This document shows, piece by piece, positions 17,647 to 26,660 of a DNA stretch of 64,000 nucleotides (positions are counted from its first letter, which is position 1; the number at the start of each line of letters is the position of its first letter). The stretch covers positions 5,394,001 to 5,458,000 of the forward strand of contig OY829383.1 of NCBI GenBank assembly GCA_963691835.1. Direction: 5' to 3'. Below the pieces are notes generated by a model. That model worked only from the letters and a program-made list of their open reading frames with translations, did no database searches and was not told the origin of the DNA. Both the position numbers and the translations under genes were made by a program. This DNA is from G963691835 sp963691835 (GTDB lineage Bacteria; Pseudomonadota; Alphaproteobacteria; Thalassobaculales; Thalassobaculaceae).

Positions 17647-18588
17647 CTATTGTTGCCTTGGAGCGGCGTCCGCCCGCACTCCGAAGATCCAGCCCTCAGC
17701 CTTGACCGCTGCCTCCGGTAGAACGTCCCGCCGCCACAGTCCCGGGTCTTGGGAGAAATGGCGGAGCGCCGCCGCGATCACTAAGGCGTCCGCCTCGTCC
17801 TCCCGCTTGGACCGGACCGGCGCGGCACTGGGCTTTGACCCATACGCCTTGTAGACACGCGCCATCGTCTCCGGCTCCGCCCAAGCACGGGCGTCAGCGC
17901 CAGCCGCCATGTAGTAGACCCGCGGAAAGGACTCGACCAGGACAGCCGAAGCCCCGGACTGGTCGACATCATCGAAGGGCCAGAACGCGATCTTCGAGCC
18001 AAAGCGGGCCGCCAATCGATTGAACAGCCGCATCCCCGCGAGGGAGCCGGTCCCTACATTTGCAGCCCCAATGCACTTTAGAACCGGATGCGGTGTCGTA
18101 ATCGCCGCACAGACCGTTTCGGTCAGACGCTGTCGATAGCGGTAGCGGGACCCCCGCCCTTTCGGTGTGAGGTAATGGGCCGAGAATGGCGGGGTGTGCG
18201 CGATCCGCATGCCGTAGAGTTCCGGATCATCGGATGCGAGGCGGTCTACAAGGGACCAGAGGGCCTTGGCATCTGCCGGTGCGTCGGGAACATCCGGGAA
18301 ATAGGCTCCCTCATCCGCGGACGCGTAGGCCGGCGCGAAGTCAAAGCCGACAAGGATGCGCGTTGATGACTGGATAGTCTCTGAAAGCCAGGTCTCGAAA
18401 TCGCTACGGCGCCAATGACCTCCCGCTGGGTTCGGCAAGAGCTGCGGCGCGCGGCCATCCGGGTCCGCCAGGGCCACCTGAAGACCGGGTACCCGCGGCC
18501 CCTTCGCACCAGACCAATCGACCCCCACAAACAGATCAAAACGGGGTGCCGTGCCCGGGGACGGCTCAGGCTTTGTCAGTGCCGTCAC
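17647..18588 (-). CDS. DUF429-like predicted RNase H-fold protein
   Basis: Start assigned to GTG 18588, which overlaps the rarA stop by 23 bases, suggesting translational coupling; an ATG at 18669 would overlap rarA by 104 bases and has no ribosome site. The 313-residue product opens with FDLFVGVDWSGAKGPR (D24) and has ILVGFDFAPAY (D83) and KREDEADALVIAAALRHF near the C-terminus. Spaced acidic residues of this kind mark the RNase H/resolvase-like fold of DUF429 proteins. No biochemical function is established that I know of. The position directly after degP and rarA hints at a genome-maintenance role (inference). Confidence 0.68.
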   Translation of the reverse strand: MTALTKPEPSPGTAPRFDLFVGVDWSGAKGPRVPGLQVALADPDGRAPQLLPNPAGGHWRRSDFETWLSETIQSSTRILVGFDFAPAYASADEGAYFPDVPDAPADAKALWSLVDRLASDDPELYGMRIAHTPPFSAHYLTPKGRGSRYRYRQRLTETVCAAITTPHPVLKCIGAANVGTGSLAGMRLFNRLAARFGSKIAFWPFDDVDQSGASAVLVESFPRVYYMAAGADARAWAEPETMARVYKAYGSKPSAAPVRSKREDEADALVIAAALRHFSQDPGLWRRDVLPEAAVKAEGWIFGVRADAAPRQQ

Positions 18589-19867
18589 CGTGGCGCCGCG
18601 CCCTGAGTTTGTCCCAATAGTCGACACGCTTGCGGATCTCCCGCTCGAACCCACGCTCCACCGGGTCATAGAAGCGCTGGCGGCTCATTCCGTCCGGGAA
18701 GTAATTCTGACCGGAGAAGCCATCTTCCGCGTCGTGGTCGTAGGCGTATCCCGCGCCGTAACCCAACTCCTTCATCATCTTGGTCGGCGCGTTCAGGATA
18801 TGGGCGGGCGGCATGAGGGAACCCGTCTCCTTGGCCGCACGCCAAGCGCTCTTCTGGGCGGAGTAGGCGGCATTCGACTTCGGTGCCGTCGCCAGGTAGA
18901 GGACCAATTCCGCAATGGCCAGCTCACCCTCGGGGGAGCCCAGGCGGTCGAACGCATCCCAAGCCGCCAGCGCTAGGGGTAACGCCTGCGGGTCCGCCAG
19001 ACCCACATCCTCTGACGCAAATCGCGTCAACCGGCGCAGCACGTAGGCCGGATCCTCGCCCCCGACCATCATCCGGGCGAGCCAGTAGAGAGCCGCATCC
19101 GCGTCTGAGCCCCGAAGGGATTTATGCAGAGCGCTGATCAGGTTGTAGTGCTCGTCCTTGTTCTTGTCGTAGACCGGTGCGCGTTTCTGCACGATCTCCG
19201 CCAGCCCGGCGGGGTCGAGCGGGTCTGCGCCGCCGATGGCGTAAATCGCCTCGACCATGACCAGGAGATATCGACCGTCCCCATCCGCCATCGCCCGCAA
19301 GGCGGACCGCGCATCATCGTCCAACGGCAGCGGGCGGCCTTCCTCGGCCTCAGCGCGGCCCAGCAGCAAGTCGAGTGCCGCGTCATTGAGCCTGCGCAGC
19401 ACGTGGACCGGCGCTCGCGACAGCAGTGCCGCATTCAGCTCGAAAGACGGGTTCTCGGTCGTCGCCCCGACAAGGGTGACGGGCCCGTCCTCCACATACG
19501 GCAGGAAGCCGTCTTGCTGGGCCCGGTTGAAGCGGTGCACCTCATCGACGAACAGCAGGGTGCCTTGACCGGCCGCGCGCCGCTCTTTGGCACGCTCGAA
19601 CACTTTCCGGAGGTCGGCAACGCCCGAGAAAACGGCCGACAGCGGCTCAAACGCCATGTCGGTCGCATCGGCCAAGAGCCGGGCGATCGTCGTTTTGCCG
19701 CAACCGGGCGGCCCCCAGAGGATCAAGGATGTCAGACGTCGAGCGGCGACCATGCGGCCGAGCGGTCCGTCGCCCAGGAGATGATCTTGGCCCACGACGT
19801 CATCGATTTTCCTCGGCCGGAGACGGTCGGCCAGCGGCCGGGGCGCCTGGGACTCGAACAGTGACAC
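18566..19867 (-). CDS. rarA: replication-associated recombination protein A (AAA+ ATPase)
   Basis: A 433-residue clamp-loader-like AAA+ protein (MgsA/WRNIP1 family). It has the family N-terminus RPLADRLRPRKIDDVVGQDHLLG, Walker A GPPGCGKTT (52-60), Walker B LLFVDEVHRF (about 103-112), sensor-1 LVGATTENPSFELN, and the tetramerisation C-terminus with GYGAGYAYDHD and NYFPDGM. RarA acts at stalled forks and gaps. The GTG start at 19867 lies nine bases after the degP stop, with an AGGG/GGTGG ribosome site, so the two are likely co-transcribed. Confidence 0.96.
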   Translation of the reverse strand: MSLFESQAPRPLADRLRPRKIDDVVGQDHLLGDGPLGRMVAARRLTSLILWGPPGCGKTTIARLLADATDMAFEPLSAVFSGVADLRKVFERAKERRAAGQGTLLFVDEVHRFNRAQQDGFLPYVEDGPVTLVGATTENPSFELNAALLSRAPVHVLRRLNDAALDLLLGRAEAEEGRPLPLDDDARSALRAMADGDGRYLLVMVEAIYAIGGADPLDPAGLAEIVQKRAPVYDKNKDEHYNLISALHKSLRGSDADAALYWLARMMVGGEDPAYVLRRLTRFASEDVGLADPQALPLALAAWDAFDRLGSPEGELAIAELVLYLATAPKSNAAYSAQKSAWRAAKETGSLMPPAHILNAPTKMMKELGYGAGYAYDHDAEDGFSGQNYFPDGMSRQRFYDPVERGFEREIRKRVDYWDKLRARRHGDGTDKA

Positions 19868-19876
19868 CCGACCACC

Positions 19877-21376
19877 CTATTCCCGAAGTTCGGTTGTGAG
19901 GACCCGGTCGCCACGCTTGATCGAGATCTTCCAGACTTCAGCCTTACGGTCTACAGCCTGTTTGAGGTCCTCGACACTGCCGATCTTCTTGTCGTCGACT
20001 TTCAGGATGAGGTCTCTCGGCCGGATCCTGACGGACGCCGCCGCCGTGCCCCGTCGAACCCTGAGGACCACGACACCGCTGGCCATGTCGTCCAGATTGT
20101 TCTCCAAGGCGAAGGCCGGCGACAGGTTGGCGACGGTCGCCCCCTGGAAAGGGTTACGGCCCTCTATCTCGTCAATGTCCGGCTGCGGTTCGGCCAAGGG
20201 GGGGACCATGGGTACCGCAAGCTCGAACTCCTCCCCCTTACGGTTCACACGAACATCGACCGTATCGCCGACGCTCTTCGTCGCAACCCGGTAACGTAGA
20301 GCCTGATTGTCCTGAACCTCCCGCCCCCCAAGGGCCAGGATGATATCCCCGATCATGAGACCGGCATCGTCCGCCGGTCCCTCAGGGTAGACCCGGTTCA
20401 CAATCACGCCGGACGGACGATCAAGCCCCAAGGACTGGGCCATGTCGGATGTGACGCTCTGCCCGCTGACGCCGATCCAAGGCCGCACGATCCGACCACC
20501 CCGTGCGGATTGAAGAACCGTTTTCACCATGTTCGACGGGACCGCGAAGCCGATGCCGATCGACCCGCCGCTCGCCCCGCCCCGGTTGTTCGAGAAGATC
20601 GCCGTGTTGATGCCGACAAGCGCCCCGTCCATGGTCACCAGCGCACCGCCGGAATTCCCCGGATTGATCGCCGCATCCGTCTGAATGAAGAAACTGTAGT
20701 CGGTGATCCCCAACGTGGTCCGGGCGAGGGCTGAGACGATGCCGCTCGTCACGGTCTGACCCACGCCGAAGGGGTTTCCGATGGCCAGAACCAAGTCACC
20801 GACCTCGACATCGTCGGAGTCTCGAAACTCCAGAAAGGGGAGATCTTCCCCCCCGGTATCGATCTCAAGAATGGCCAGATCCGTCCGTTCGTCCTTGAGC
20901 AGCAATGTCGCGTCGAACTCCCGCCTGTCCGACAGAACAACGGTGATGACGTCGGCGTCGTCGATGACATGCGCGTTCGTCGCGATCAGCCCCTCAGCAT
21001 CAAGAATGACGCCGGATCCAAGGGACTGTTGTGGTTTCTGACTGGGTTGCCCTGGAAGGATGTTGCCGAAGAACCGCCGGAAGAAAGGGTCATCGAACAG
21101 AGGAGAGGGCCGCCGGCGCTGCTCCACAATCGTCTTTGTGTAGATGTTGACAACGGCGGGGCCGACACGCCCCACCAGCGGGGCGAATGAGAGCGTGATC
21201 TCTTCCTGAGACACAGGCACACGCCGGTCTGACGCGGCCGCCCGGTCAACAGCGATGCCAGGCCAGAGCGTCAATGCCAGGGCCAGACCCGAAACGGCCA
21301 GGACCAGTCTCAACGCTTTCGAGCGACCCATCGCGCGGCTCGTTCGATCTGCGGCCATGGCCGACCAGACACTCAT
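19877..21376 (-). CDS. degP: Do-family periplasmic serine protease (DegP/HtrA)
   Basis: Start placed at ATG 21376 because an AGGGGG run abuts the other in-frame ATG (21382) with no spacing. The 499-residue protein has an N-terminal signal or anchor (ALRLVLAVSGLALALTLWPG, about 21-40). The catalytic triad is H136 (TNAHV), D166 (ERTDLAIL) and S242 (NPGNSGGAL). Two PDZ domains follow from about residues 275 and 380. The family degrades or refolds damaged envelope proteins. It is first in the degP-rarA-DUF429-like operon. Symbol degP is given for the family; DegQ or MucD would be equally apt. Confidence 0.94.
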   Translation of the reverse strand: MSVWSAMAADRTSRAMGRSKALRLVLAVSGLALALTLWPGIAVDRAAASDRRVPVSQEEITLSFAPLVGRVGPAVVNIYTKTIVEQRRRPSPLFDDPFFRRFFGNILPGQPSQKPQQSLGSGVILDAEGLIATNAHVIDDADVITVVLSDRREFDATLLLKDERTDLAILEIDTGGEDLPFLEFRDSDDVEVGDLVLAIGNPFGVGQTVTSGIVSALARTTLGITDYSFFIQTDAAINPGNSGGALVTMDGALVGINTAIFSNNRGGASGGSIGIGFAVPSNMVKTVLQSARGGRIVRPWIGVSGQSVTSDMAQSLGLDRPSGVIVNRVYPEGPADDAGLMIGDIILALGGREVQDNQALRYRVATKSVGDTVDVRVNRKGEEFELAVPMVPPLAEPQPDIDEIEGRNPFQGATVANLSPAFALENNLDDMASGVVVLRVRRGTAAASVRIRPRDLILKVDDKKIGSVEDLKQAVDRKAEVWKISIKRGDRVLTTELRE

Positions 21377-21447
21377 CTGCATCCCCCTAAAGGAACAAAG
21401 GTTTCAGCACACCGGTTGTAAGCGTCTCCGCGCACCGGTACCCTTTT

Positions 21448-21477
21448 CATATATGCGGTTGGGGTCTCGCTGGGCAA
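21448..21477 (-). promoter_or_regulatory. possible promoter for degP-rarA operon
   Basis: On the minus strand, TTGCCC (21472-21477) and TATATG (21448-21453) are spaced by 18 bases, about 70 bases before the degP ATG. Matches to consensus are modest, and envelope-stress or heat-shock sigma factors often control this gene in other bacteria, so another element could be the real promoter. Confidence 0.35.
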
Positions 21478-21543
21478 CGGCGGTCCGATCGGACAAAAGC
21501 CGTGATACCCGATCTTTGGGGTCACGAATTGGGGAGACGGACG

Positions 21544-22710
21544 GTGCGCAAGGGGCCAAGCGGCGCACCGGTGCCGGAGCTGGGGACCAAAACCCGGACC
21601 GGCCTCGATGACAGCCGCCCAAGTTTGGACGATGCAGGCGTGCCTCCCGGCGCCACCGAGGCTGTTGCCGGACAGATCACAATGTCGGATTTGAGTACGG
21701 AACGGGGCGTCAAACTGTTCTGTGAGTCTGCCCTGTCGCGATGTCTGGAGTTCATGCGGACGGGGCAGGATGAACCACTCGAAGACACGCTGCACGAAGT
21801 GCGTCACTGGACATTGCAGGCTCACACGGCCGACAAGGACCCTGGCCAGGGAGACGCTCGGGAATCAAGCATTGCAGGCACCTGCCGCCGGGCCCGAGCC
21901 GAATTCTTCGCCACACTGGTCGTGCGGTCCGCCGATCTTGGGCTTATTGCCCGGGCGGAGCAGTTCCTCTCCGACGTAGAGGAGGCGACGGCGAACCACC
22001 TCGACGATCCCTCGCTGCAATCCGCCCTCGCCCGCTCGCTTGCAAACATCGTGGCGGTCCGTTGTCATGACCGCCGCTTGGATGATGCCGAAAAGGCCTA
22101 TGAGCGGCTCGCCGATTTGGGGCGGAGAAAGGATGCGTCCCGCCGGAGCCGACGCTGTGTTTGCTCAGGCGCGTTCACCCTGATCGCCCATTCCGCCCGG
22201 GACGGACACATCGACGAAGCGATCCAGCGGTATCGGGCTCTTGGCTGCTATGTCGACCGCCATCGCGGATCCCAAGAGGCACAGCAGGATCTGGCAGACG
22301 TCGCATTTGCGCTGATCACCACTCTGGGTGAGGTCAAAGCGTTGGACCAGGCAGCCAACGTGTACCGGGATCTTGGACATCGGAACGCCGCAGGCGGTGA
22401 GCCGGGTCTGTGCGGTCGGCAGGCGCTGGCAGGCTTCAATCTGCTGACCGACTACTGCCAGATTGGCGCGATCGACGACGCCTATCGGATCTACGAAGAT
22501 CTGGCGACCCTGTCCGTGGCGCATCCGGAGGTGCGTGAGATCGGATTGGCGCAGGCAAAAGGCGGGGTGAACATCATCCTGAGCCTGGAGCCCGGCGAGC
22601 GCGGCGATCTCTCCTCACTTCTACGCAATGACCTTCGGCATCTGGCGATCCACCACGCCGATGATCCGGAGATTTGCGACACACTTGCCTTGATCCGAGA
22701 CGGCACCTGA
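21544..22710 (+). CDS. helical-repeat (TPR-like) protein, unknown function
   Basis: The GTG at 21544 is preferred because GGGGAGA lies seven bases upstream; a GTG at 21502 and an ATG at 21682 remain alternatives. The 388-residue product has no signal peptide. It contains a repeated hydrophobic pattern with short variants LDDAEKAYERL, IDEAIQRYRAL, LDQAANVYRDL and IDDAYRIYEDL at about residues 179, 223, 267 and 310, a period of about 44 residues. This suggests stacked helix pairs of TPR type used for protein contacts. It has nine cysteines. The gene is divergent from degP; partners cannot be inferred. Confidence 0.7.
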   Translation: MRKGPSGAPVPELGTKTRTGLDDSRPSLDDAGVPPGATEAVAGQITMSDLSTERGVKLFCESALSRCLEFMRTGQDEPLEDTLHEVRHWTLQAHTADKDPGQGDARESSIAGTCRRARAEFFATLVVRSADLGLIARAEQFLSDVEEATANHLDDPSLQSALARSLANIVAVRCHDRRLDDAEKAYERLADLGRRKDASRRSRRCVCSGAFTLIAHSARDGHIDEAIQRYRALGCYVDRHRGSQEAQQDLADVAFALITTLGEVKALDQAANVYRDLGHRNAAGGEPGLCGRQALAGFNLLTDYCQIGAIDDAYRIYEDLATLSVAHPEVREIGLAQAKGGVNIILSLEPGERGDLSSLLRNDLRHLAIHHADDPEICDTLALIRDGT

Positions 22711-22803
22711 GATTTCATCCCCCCTGTAAAACTTCCGTCTTGAAACCAATGCGACTAGCTTGGTTTGAGAATGCAGCGGACAGTCGGTATCGGGGGTAAA
22801 GCC

Positions 22804-23499
22804 ATGGCAATGAGACCGATGGGTCGATCACACGTTGTTCTAGCGGCCGGCTTCCTCGTCTCACTGCTCTTTCTCGGCGCTGGCGCCGGAGCGCACGCCG
22901 CTGCGAAGCCCGACCCTGTTCCGCCGATGAAGGCTTTCGTCTGCTCGGAGGCGGATACGAACTGCACGGACGATTCCGCCATCACCCCTCCCTACCGCGC
23001 TGACACAGATCCGCAGGGTGCTGAGGAGGGTATGACCAATGAGATGATCTCTCTCTACAAGACGGTCACCTATGTCCCCAGTGCCGCCCTGACGGATCAG
23101 CTCTGGTACCTGTTGATCGCCTCCGAAGCGGCAACGACCGGGCCGTTTTTCCTAGGTGTCAACGCATCGACCTCATCGGCGATGACCTACACCTACGAAT
23201 ACTTTTGGAACATATGCTGTCTCGCGGAACCGGGACCAGACGGCGTCGTCCCGGTCAGCGCCACCAAGGCCATCATATACCGGGCGCTGAGCATTATTCG
23301 GGTGGGCGCGCTGGCGTTGGCCTTCGGAAACACGCTCGGCTCGTCCGCCGCCGTGACAACGGTCATCACCGTCAGCCGGACGGCTGTCTACGTGACGAAT
23401 GACTACTTCTGGAACGTGATGGATGCGCGTACGCCGACGGAGCCCGTGCTGACCAGCGGCGAGGAAGCGCCGGCAACTGCCAGCATCTTCACGTGGTGA
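22804..23499 (+). CDS. exported/membrane protein with two DUF2061-like repeats
   Basis: Start at ATG 22804 follows GGGGG at seven bases; earlier in-frame TTG/ATG codons lack one. Residues 10-33 look like a signal peptide ending in AHAAA. Two related blocks follow. Block 1 (82-137) begins YKTVTY and ends YEYFWN; block 2 (153-205) begins TKAIIYR and ends NDYFWN. In each, Lys to Trp spans 48-49 residues with one or two hydrophobic helices between. This resembles the short membrane domain DUF2061, here duplicated and placed behind a secretion signal. Two vicinal Cys (138-139) follow block 1. Function unknown. Confidence 0.68.
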   Translation: MAMRPMGRSHVVLAAGFLVSLLFLGAGAGAHAAAKPDPVPPMKAFVCSEADTNCTDDSAITPPYRADTDPQGAEEGMTNEMISLYKTVTYVPSAALTDQLWYLLIASEAATTGPFFLGVNASTSSAMTYTYEYFWNICCLAEPGPDGVVPVSATKAIIYRALSIIRVGALALAFGNTLGSSAAVTTVITVSRTAVYVTNDYFWNVMDARTPTEPVLTSGEEAPATASIFTW

Positions 23500-23526
23500 T
23501 GAAGCGGCGCTGGCGGCGAGCCTGAT

Positions 23527-24027
23527 TCAAGAACCCCTGTCTCGGCGCCATTCGTAGAGCACGTCCGGTTCGCGCTCCTCATTGCGGCTCCCGTCGGTTT
23601 CTTCGATCGCAACAAAACCTCGCGCTTCGTAGAACCGGCGTGCGGCGGCATTCCTTTGGAATGTCCACAGCCGGAGACGGTCGGACCGGGCCATGGCCCG
23701 CGCCAAGAAGGCGGTGCCGATCCCGAGACGTTGCGCGCCGGGCAGCAGATAGAGCTGTTCGACCCACTCCCCCGAGACCGCGGAGAAGCCAATGATCCGG
23801 CCGCTCTCCTGCCTTTCAGCAACGTCGACGACCATGTTGGGGATGAGATGGCCGGAGACGAAACCGAGATCCTCTTCCGGTGTATGGAGAACTGGGAGAT
23901 ACGGCATCGCCGCGGACATGGAGGCGCGCAAAACACGCGCAATCTCAGGGGAATCCTCAACACCTGCCGGCCGGATGCGCCAAAGCCCGGATGTGTCGGC
24001 TGGCATTGTGCCGCCTGGCGTATCCAT
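23527..24027 (-). CDS. GNAT family N-acetyltransferase
   Basis: The 166-residue reading from ATG 24027 has GGGGGC six bases upstream; the longer frame would run into the rplQ terminator, so it is rejected. It starts with the GNAT entry WRIRPAGVEDSPEIARVL and carries the acetyl-CoA motif LYLLPGAQRLGIGTAFLARAM (about 92-112), then WTFQRNAAARRFYEARGF and a short C-terminal tail. Length is normal for a one-domain GNAT enzyme. The acceptor is unknown. It converges on the DUF2061-like gene with a 27-base gap. Confidence 0.87.
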   Translation of the reverse strand: MDTPGGTMPADTSGLWRIRPAGVEDSPEIARVLRASMSAAMPYLPVLHTPEEDLGFVSGHLIPNMVVDVAERQESGRIIGFSAVSGEWVEQLYLLPGAQRLGIGTAFLARAMARSDRLRLWTFQRNAAARRFYEARGFVAIEETDGSRNEEREPDVLYEWRRDRGS

Positions 24028-24040
24028 CTCGTGCCCCCAA

Positions 24041-24069
24041 AGCGAAAGGGCGACCCAAGCGGATCGCCC
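24041..24069 (-). terminator. rho-independent terminator after rplQ
   Basis: On the minus strand a nine-pair stem (GGGCGATCC / GGGTCGCCC, one T-G wobble) with a GCTT loop is followed by TTTCGCTTT. It lies about 40 bases past the rplQ stop and would end the long ribosomal-protein transcript. The longest frame of the downstream GNAT gene would pass through it, which supports the shorter GNAT start. Confidence 0.75.
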
Positions 24070-24109
24070 CAAGACATCTTCATGGTCTGCTACAGAAAGC
24101 CCGACCCGG

Positions 24110-24547
24110 TCAGATGACCGAAGGCATTGCCCCTGCCATCTCTTCTTCCTGACCCGGAACCGGACCGGAGTCCTGACCGCGTGCGTCCTCATCCCGGTCG
24201 ACCAACTCGATCACCGCCATCGGTGCCGCGTCGCCATACCGGAAACCGGCCTTCAGAACACGGGTGTAGCCACCCGGGCGGTCCTTGTAACGGTCAGCAA
24301 GAACCTCAAACAGCTTCGAGGTCATCGCATCGTCCCGCAGATGAGCGAACGCCTGGCGCCGCGCATGCAGGCCACCGCGTTTGCCGAGCGTGATCAGACG
24401 GTCGACCACCCGGCGAAGGTCTTTCGCCTTCGGCAGCGTGGTCACGATCTGCTCGTGCTTGATCAGCGCGTTCGCCATGTTTTTGAACATGGCTTTCCGA
24501 TGAGAGTGCGTCCGGTTGAACTTCCGGCCGCTGTTTCCGTGACGCAT
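24110..24547 (-). CDS. rplQ: 50S ribosomal protein L17
   Basis: A 145-residue L17. The N-terminus MRHGNSGRKFNRTHSHRKAM and IVTTLPKAKDLRRVVDRLITLGK are strongly conserved, as is GGYTRVLKAGFRYGDAAPMAVIELVD. The last 25 residues are a variable tail. It is the last gene of the ribosomal cluster, 37 bases after rpoA, and is followed by a terminator. Confidence 0.98.
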   Translation of the reverse strand: MRHGNSGRKFNRTHSHRKAMFKNMANALIKHEQIVTTLPKAKDLRRVVDRLITLGKRGGLHARRQAFAHLRDDAMTSKLFEVLADRYKDRPGGYTRVLKAGFRYGDAAPMAVIELVDRDEDARGQDSGPVPGQEEEMAGAMPSVI

Positions 24548-24584
24548 GGTCGTCTCCTTCGATCCGGCGTGGCAGCGCGCCGCG

Positions 24585-25601
24585 TCAATAGGGCTCTTCG
24601 AGCCGCTTCGCCAGTTCCTCGATATTCTCCGGCGGCCAGTTCGGGATCTCCATCCCGAGGGACAGACCCATGGTCGACAGAACTTCCTTGATTTCGTTCA
24701 GGCTCTTCCGGCCGAAGTTCGGCGTGCGGAGCATCTCCGGCTCGCTCTTCTGAACCAGATCGCCGATGTAGACGATGTTGTCGTTCTTGAGGCAGTTGGC
24801 CGAACGGACCGACAGCTCAAGCTCGTCCACCTTGCGCAGCAGGTTCTTGTTGAACGGCAGATCCTGATGCTCTTCCGAAGCCGCCGCTTGGCCCGGCTCT
24901 TCGAAGTTGATGAAGAGCTGCAACTGATCCTGAAGGATGCGCGCGGCGTATGCGACGGCGTCCTCAGGTGAGAGGGAGCCGTCGGTATCAACTTCCATCG
25001 ACAGCTTGTCGTAGTCGGTGACCTGACCAACACGGGTGTTATCGACCTTGTAGGCGACTTTACGCACCGGGCTGAAGATCGCATCAACCGGGATCAGACC
25101 GATCGGAGCATCTTCCGGGCGGTTGGCGCTGGCCGGAACATAGCCCTTGCCGGTCTCGACCGTGAACTCCATCGACAAGGTCGCGTCCTTGTCGAGGGTG
25201 CAGATCACGTGATCCGGGTCCATGACCTCGATGTCGCTCGGCGCCTCGATCATGCCGGCTTTCACTTCGCCCGGCCCCTCGGCCTTGAGGCGCATCTTGC
25301 GCGAGCCCTCGGAGTGAACTTTCAGCGCAAGCGCCTTCACGTTCAGCACGATGTCGGTCACATCCTCACGCACGCCAGGAACGCTCGAGAACTCGTGCAG
25401 CACACCATCGATCTGAATTGCGGTCACCGCCCCGCCCTGCAGCGAGGACAGGAGAATGCGGCGCAAGGCGTTGCCCAGCGTAAGACCGAAACCCCGCTCC
25501 AGCGGCTCGGCGACAATCGTCGCACGGCGCCTCGCGTTGACACCCGGCTGGACGTCGAGCTTGTTCGGTTTGATGAGTGCTTGCCAGTTCTTCTGAATCA
25601 C
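24585..25601 (-). CDS. rpoA: DNA-directed RNA polymerase subunit alpha
   Basis: The GTG at 25601 is the start: the protein then begins (V→M)IQKNWQALIKPNKLDV like other alphaproteobacterial alpha subunits and is 338 residues long; the frame extends 19 codons further without similarity. The N-terminal domain (about 1-235) dimerises and contacts beta and beta'. The C-terminal domain (about 255-318, ELSVRSANCLKNDNIVYIGDLVQKSE and FGRKSLNEIKEVL) contacts UP-element DNA and activators. A GGGA lies eight bases before the GTG. It follows rpsK by 118 bases. Confidence 0.98.
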   Translation of the reverse strand: MIQKNWQALIKPNKLDVQPGVNARRRATIVAEPLERGFGLTLGNALRRILLSSLQGGAVTAIQIDGVLHEFSSVPGVREDVTDIVLNVKALALKVHSEGSRKMRLKAEGPGEVKAGMIEAPSDIEVMDPDHVICTLDKDATLSMEFTVETGKGYVPASANRPEDAPIGLIPVDAIFSPVRKVAYKVDNTRVGQVTDYDKLSMEVDTDGSLSPEDAVAYAARILQDQLQLFINFEEPGQAAASEEHQDLPFNKNLLRKVDELELSVRSANCLKNDNIVYIGDLVQKSEPEMLRTPNFGRKSLNEIKEVLSTMGLSLGMEIPNWPPENIEELAKRLEEPY

Positions 25602-25719
25602 GTGCCAGATCCCAAATCTGTGGAACGGAAACCCGCTCCCGTGAAGGTTCTCGGCCACCGCTTGGCAGCCGGTAGCTCGGATCGTGCCGGGTCCGCGTCC
25701 GGTCCCGGCGTTCCGAGCT

Positions 25720-26115
25720 TTACACCCGGCGACGCTTCGGCGGGCGACAGCCGTTGTGCGGAATGGGCGTCACGTCCCGGATCGACAGGACCTGAAAGCC
25801 AACCGCCTGCAGGGCCCGCAGCGCGGACTCCCGCCCGGAACCCGGCCCGCTGACCTCGATCTCCAAGGTCTTCATGCCGTGCTCCGCCGCCTTTTTACCG
25901 GCATCCTCCGCCGCGACCTGCGCCGCGTACGGAGTCGATTTGCGCGAGCCTTTGAAACCCATCGCACCCGCCGACGACCACGAAATGGCATTGCCCTGCG
26001 CGTCGGTAATGGTGATCATGGTGTTGTTGAACGTTGCGCTTACATGCGCCACGCCAGACGTGATGTTCTTTCGCTCACGGCGACGGACACGCGTCTGTGT
26101 CGGTTGTTTGGCCAT
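25720..26115 (-). CDS. rpsK: 30S ribosomal protein S11
   Basis: A 131-residue S11 with the conserved GVAHVSATFNNTMITITDAQGN, GFKGSRKSTPYAAQ and the C-terminal DVTPIPHNGCRPPKRRRV. It belongs to the small-subunit platform and contacts S7 and S21. It lies 63 bases after rpsM. As in other alphaproteobacteria no rpsD (S4) follows it in this operon. Confidence 0.98.
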   Translation of the reverse strand: MAKQPTQTRVRRRERKNITSGVAHVSATFNNTMITITDAQGNAISWSSAGAMGFKGSRKSTPYAAQVAAEDAGKKAAEHGMKTLEIEVSGPGSGRESALRALQAVGFQVLSIRDVTPIPHNGCRPPKRRRV

Positions 26116-26178
26116 CGTTCGGTATGCTCCAACGCATGGGTCTCGGCATAAGCCGAGAAGCCGGTTCCCCGGCGGAGT

Positions 26179-26547
26179 TTACTTCTTCTTGCCGGCGATC
26201 GGCTTCGCTGGGCCCTTGCGGGTCCGTGCGTTCGTGTGGGTCCGCTGACCCCGGACCGGCAGACCCTTGCGGTGCCGGAGACCCCGAAGGCAGCCAAGAT
26301 CCATCAGTCGCTTGATGTCCATCGCCACTTTACGGCGGAGGTCGCCCTCAACCACAAAGTCACGGTCGATCATCTCGCGAAGACGACCGAGCTCGTCCTC
26401 GGTCAACTCATGAACCCTACGCTCCCGTGGAACGCCAACCGTCTCGCAGATCTGCGTGGCGGACGTTCGGCCGATGCCATGAATATAAGTCAGCGCGATC
26501 TCGACACGCTTCTGGGTCGGAATGTTCACACCTGCGATGCGCGCCAC
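26179..26547 (-). CDS. rpsM: 30S ribosomal protein S13
   Basis: A 122-residue S13 with the family N-terminus MARIAGVNIPTQKRVEIALTYIHGIG and the basic C-terminus RGLRHRKGLPVRGQRTHTNARTRKGP. It is part of the 30S head and contacts the P-site tRNA and L5. It is the first gene behind a near-perfect internal promoter in the adk-rpsM gap. Confidence 0.98.
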   Translation of the reverse strand: MARIAGVNIPTQKRVEIALTYIHGIGRTSATQICETVGVPRERRVHELTEDELGRLREMIDRDFVVEGDLRRKVAMDIKRLMDLGCLRGLRHRKGLPVRGQRTHTNARTRKGPAKPIAGKKK

Positions 26548-26660
26548 GGTGCCTTCTCCTCAAGCTCACGGCGGCCACGCCACCGTAATGTGGTGGGCAG
26601 CCTGATCATGCTTCAAATGTTCGAACAACCGGCCACGCGGTCAACTCGCCGAGGGCGCGG

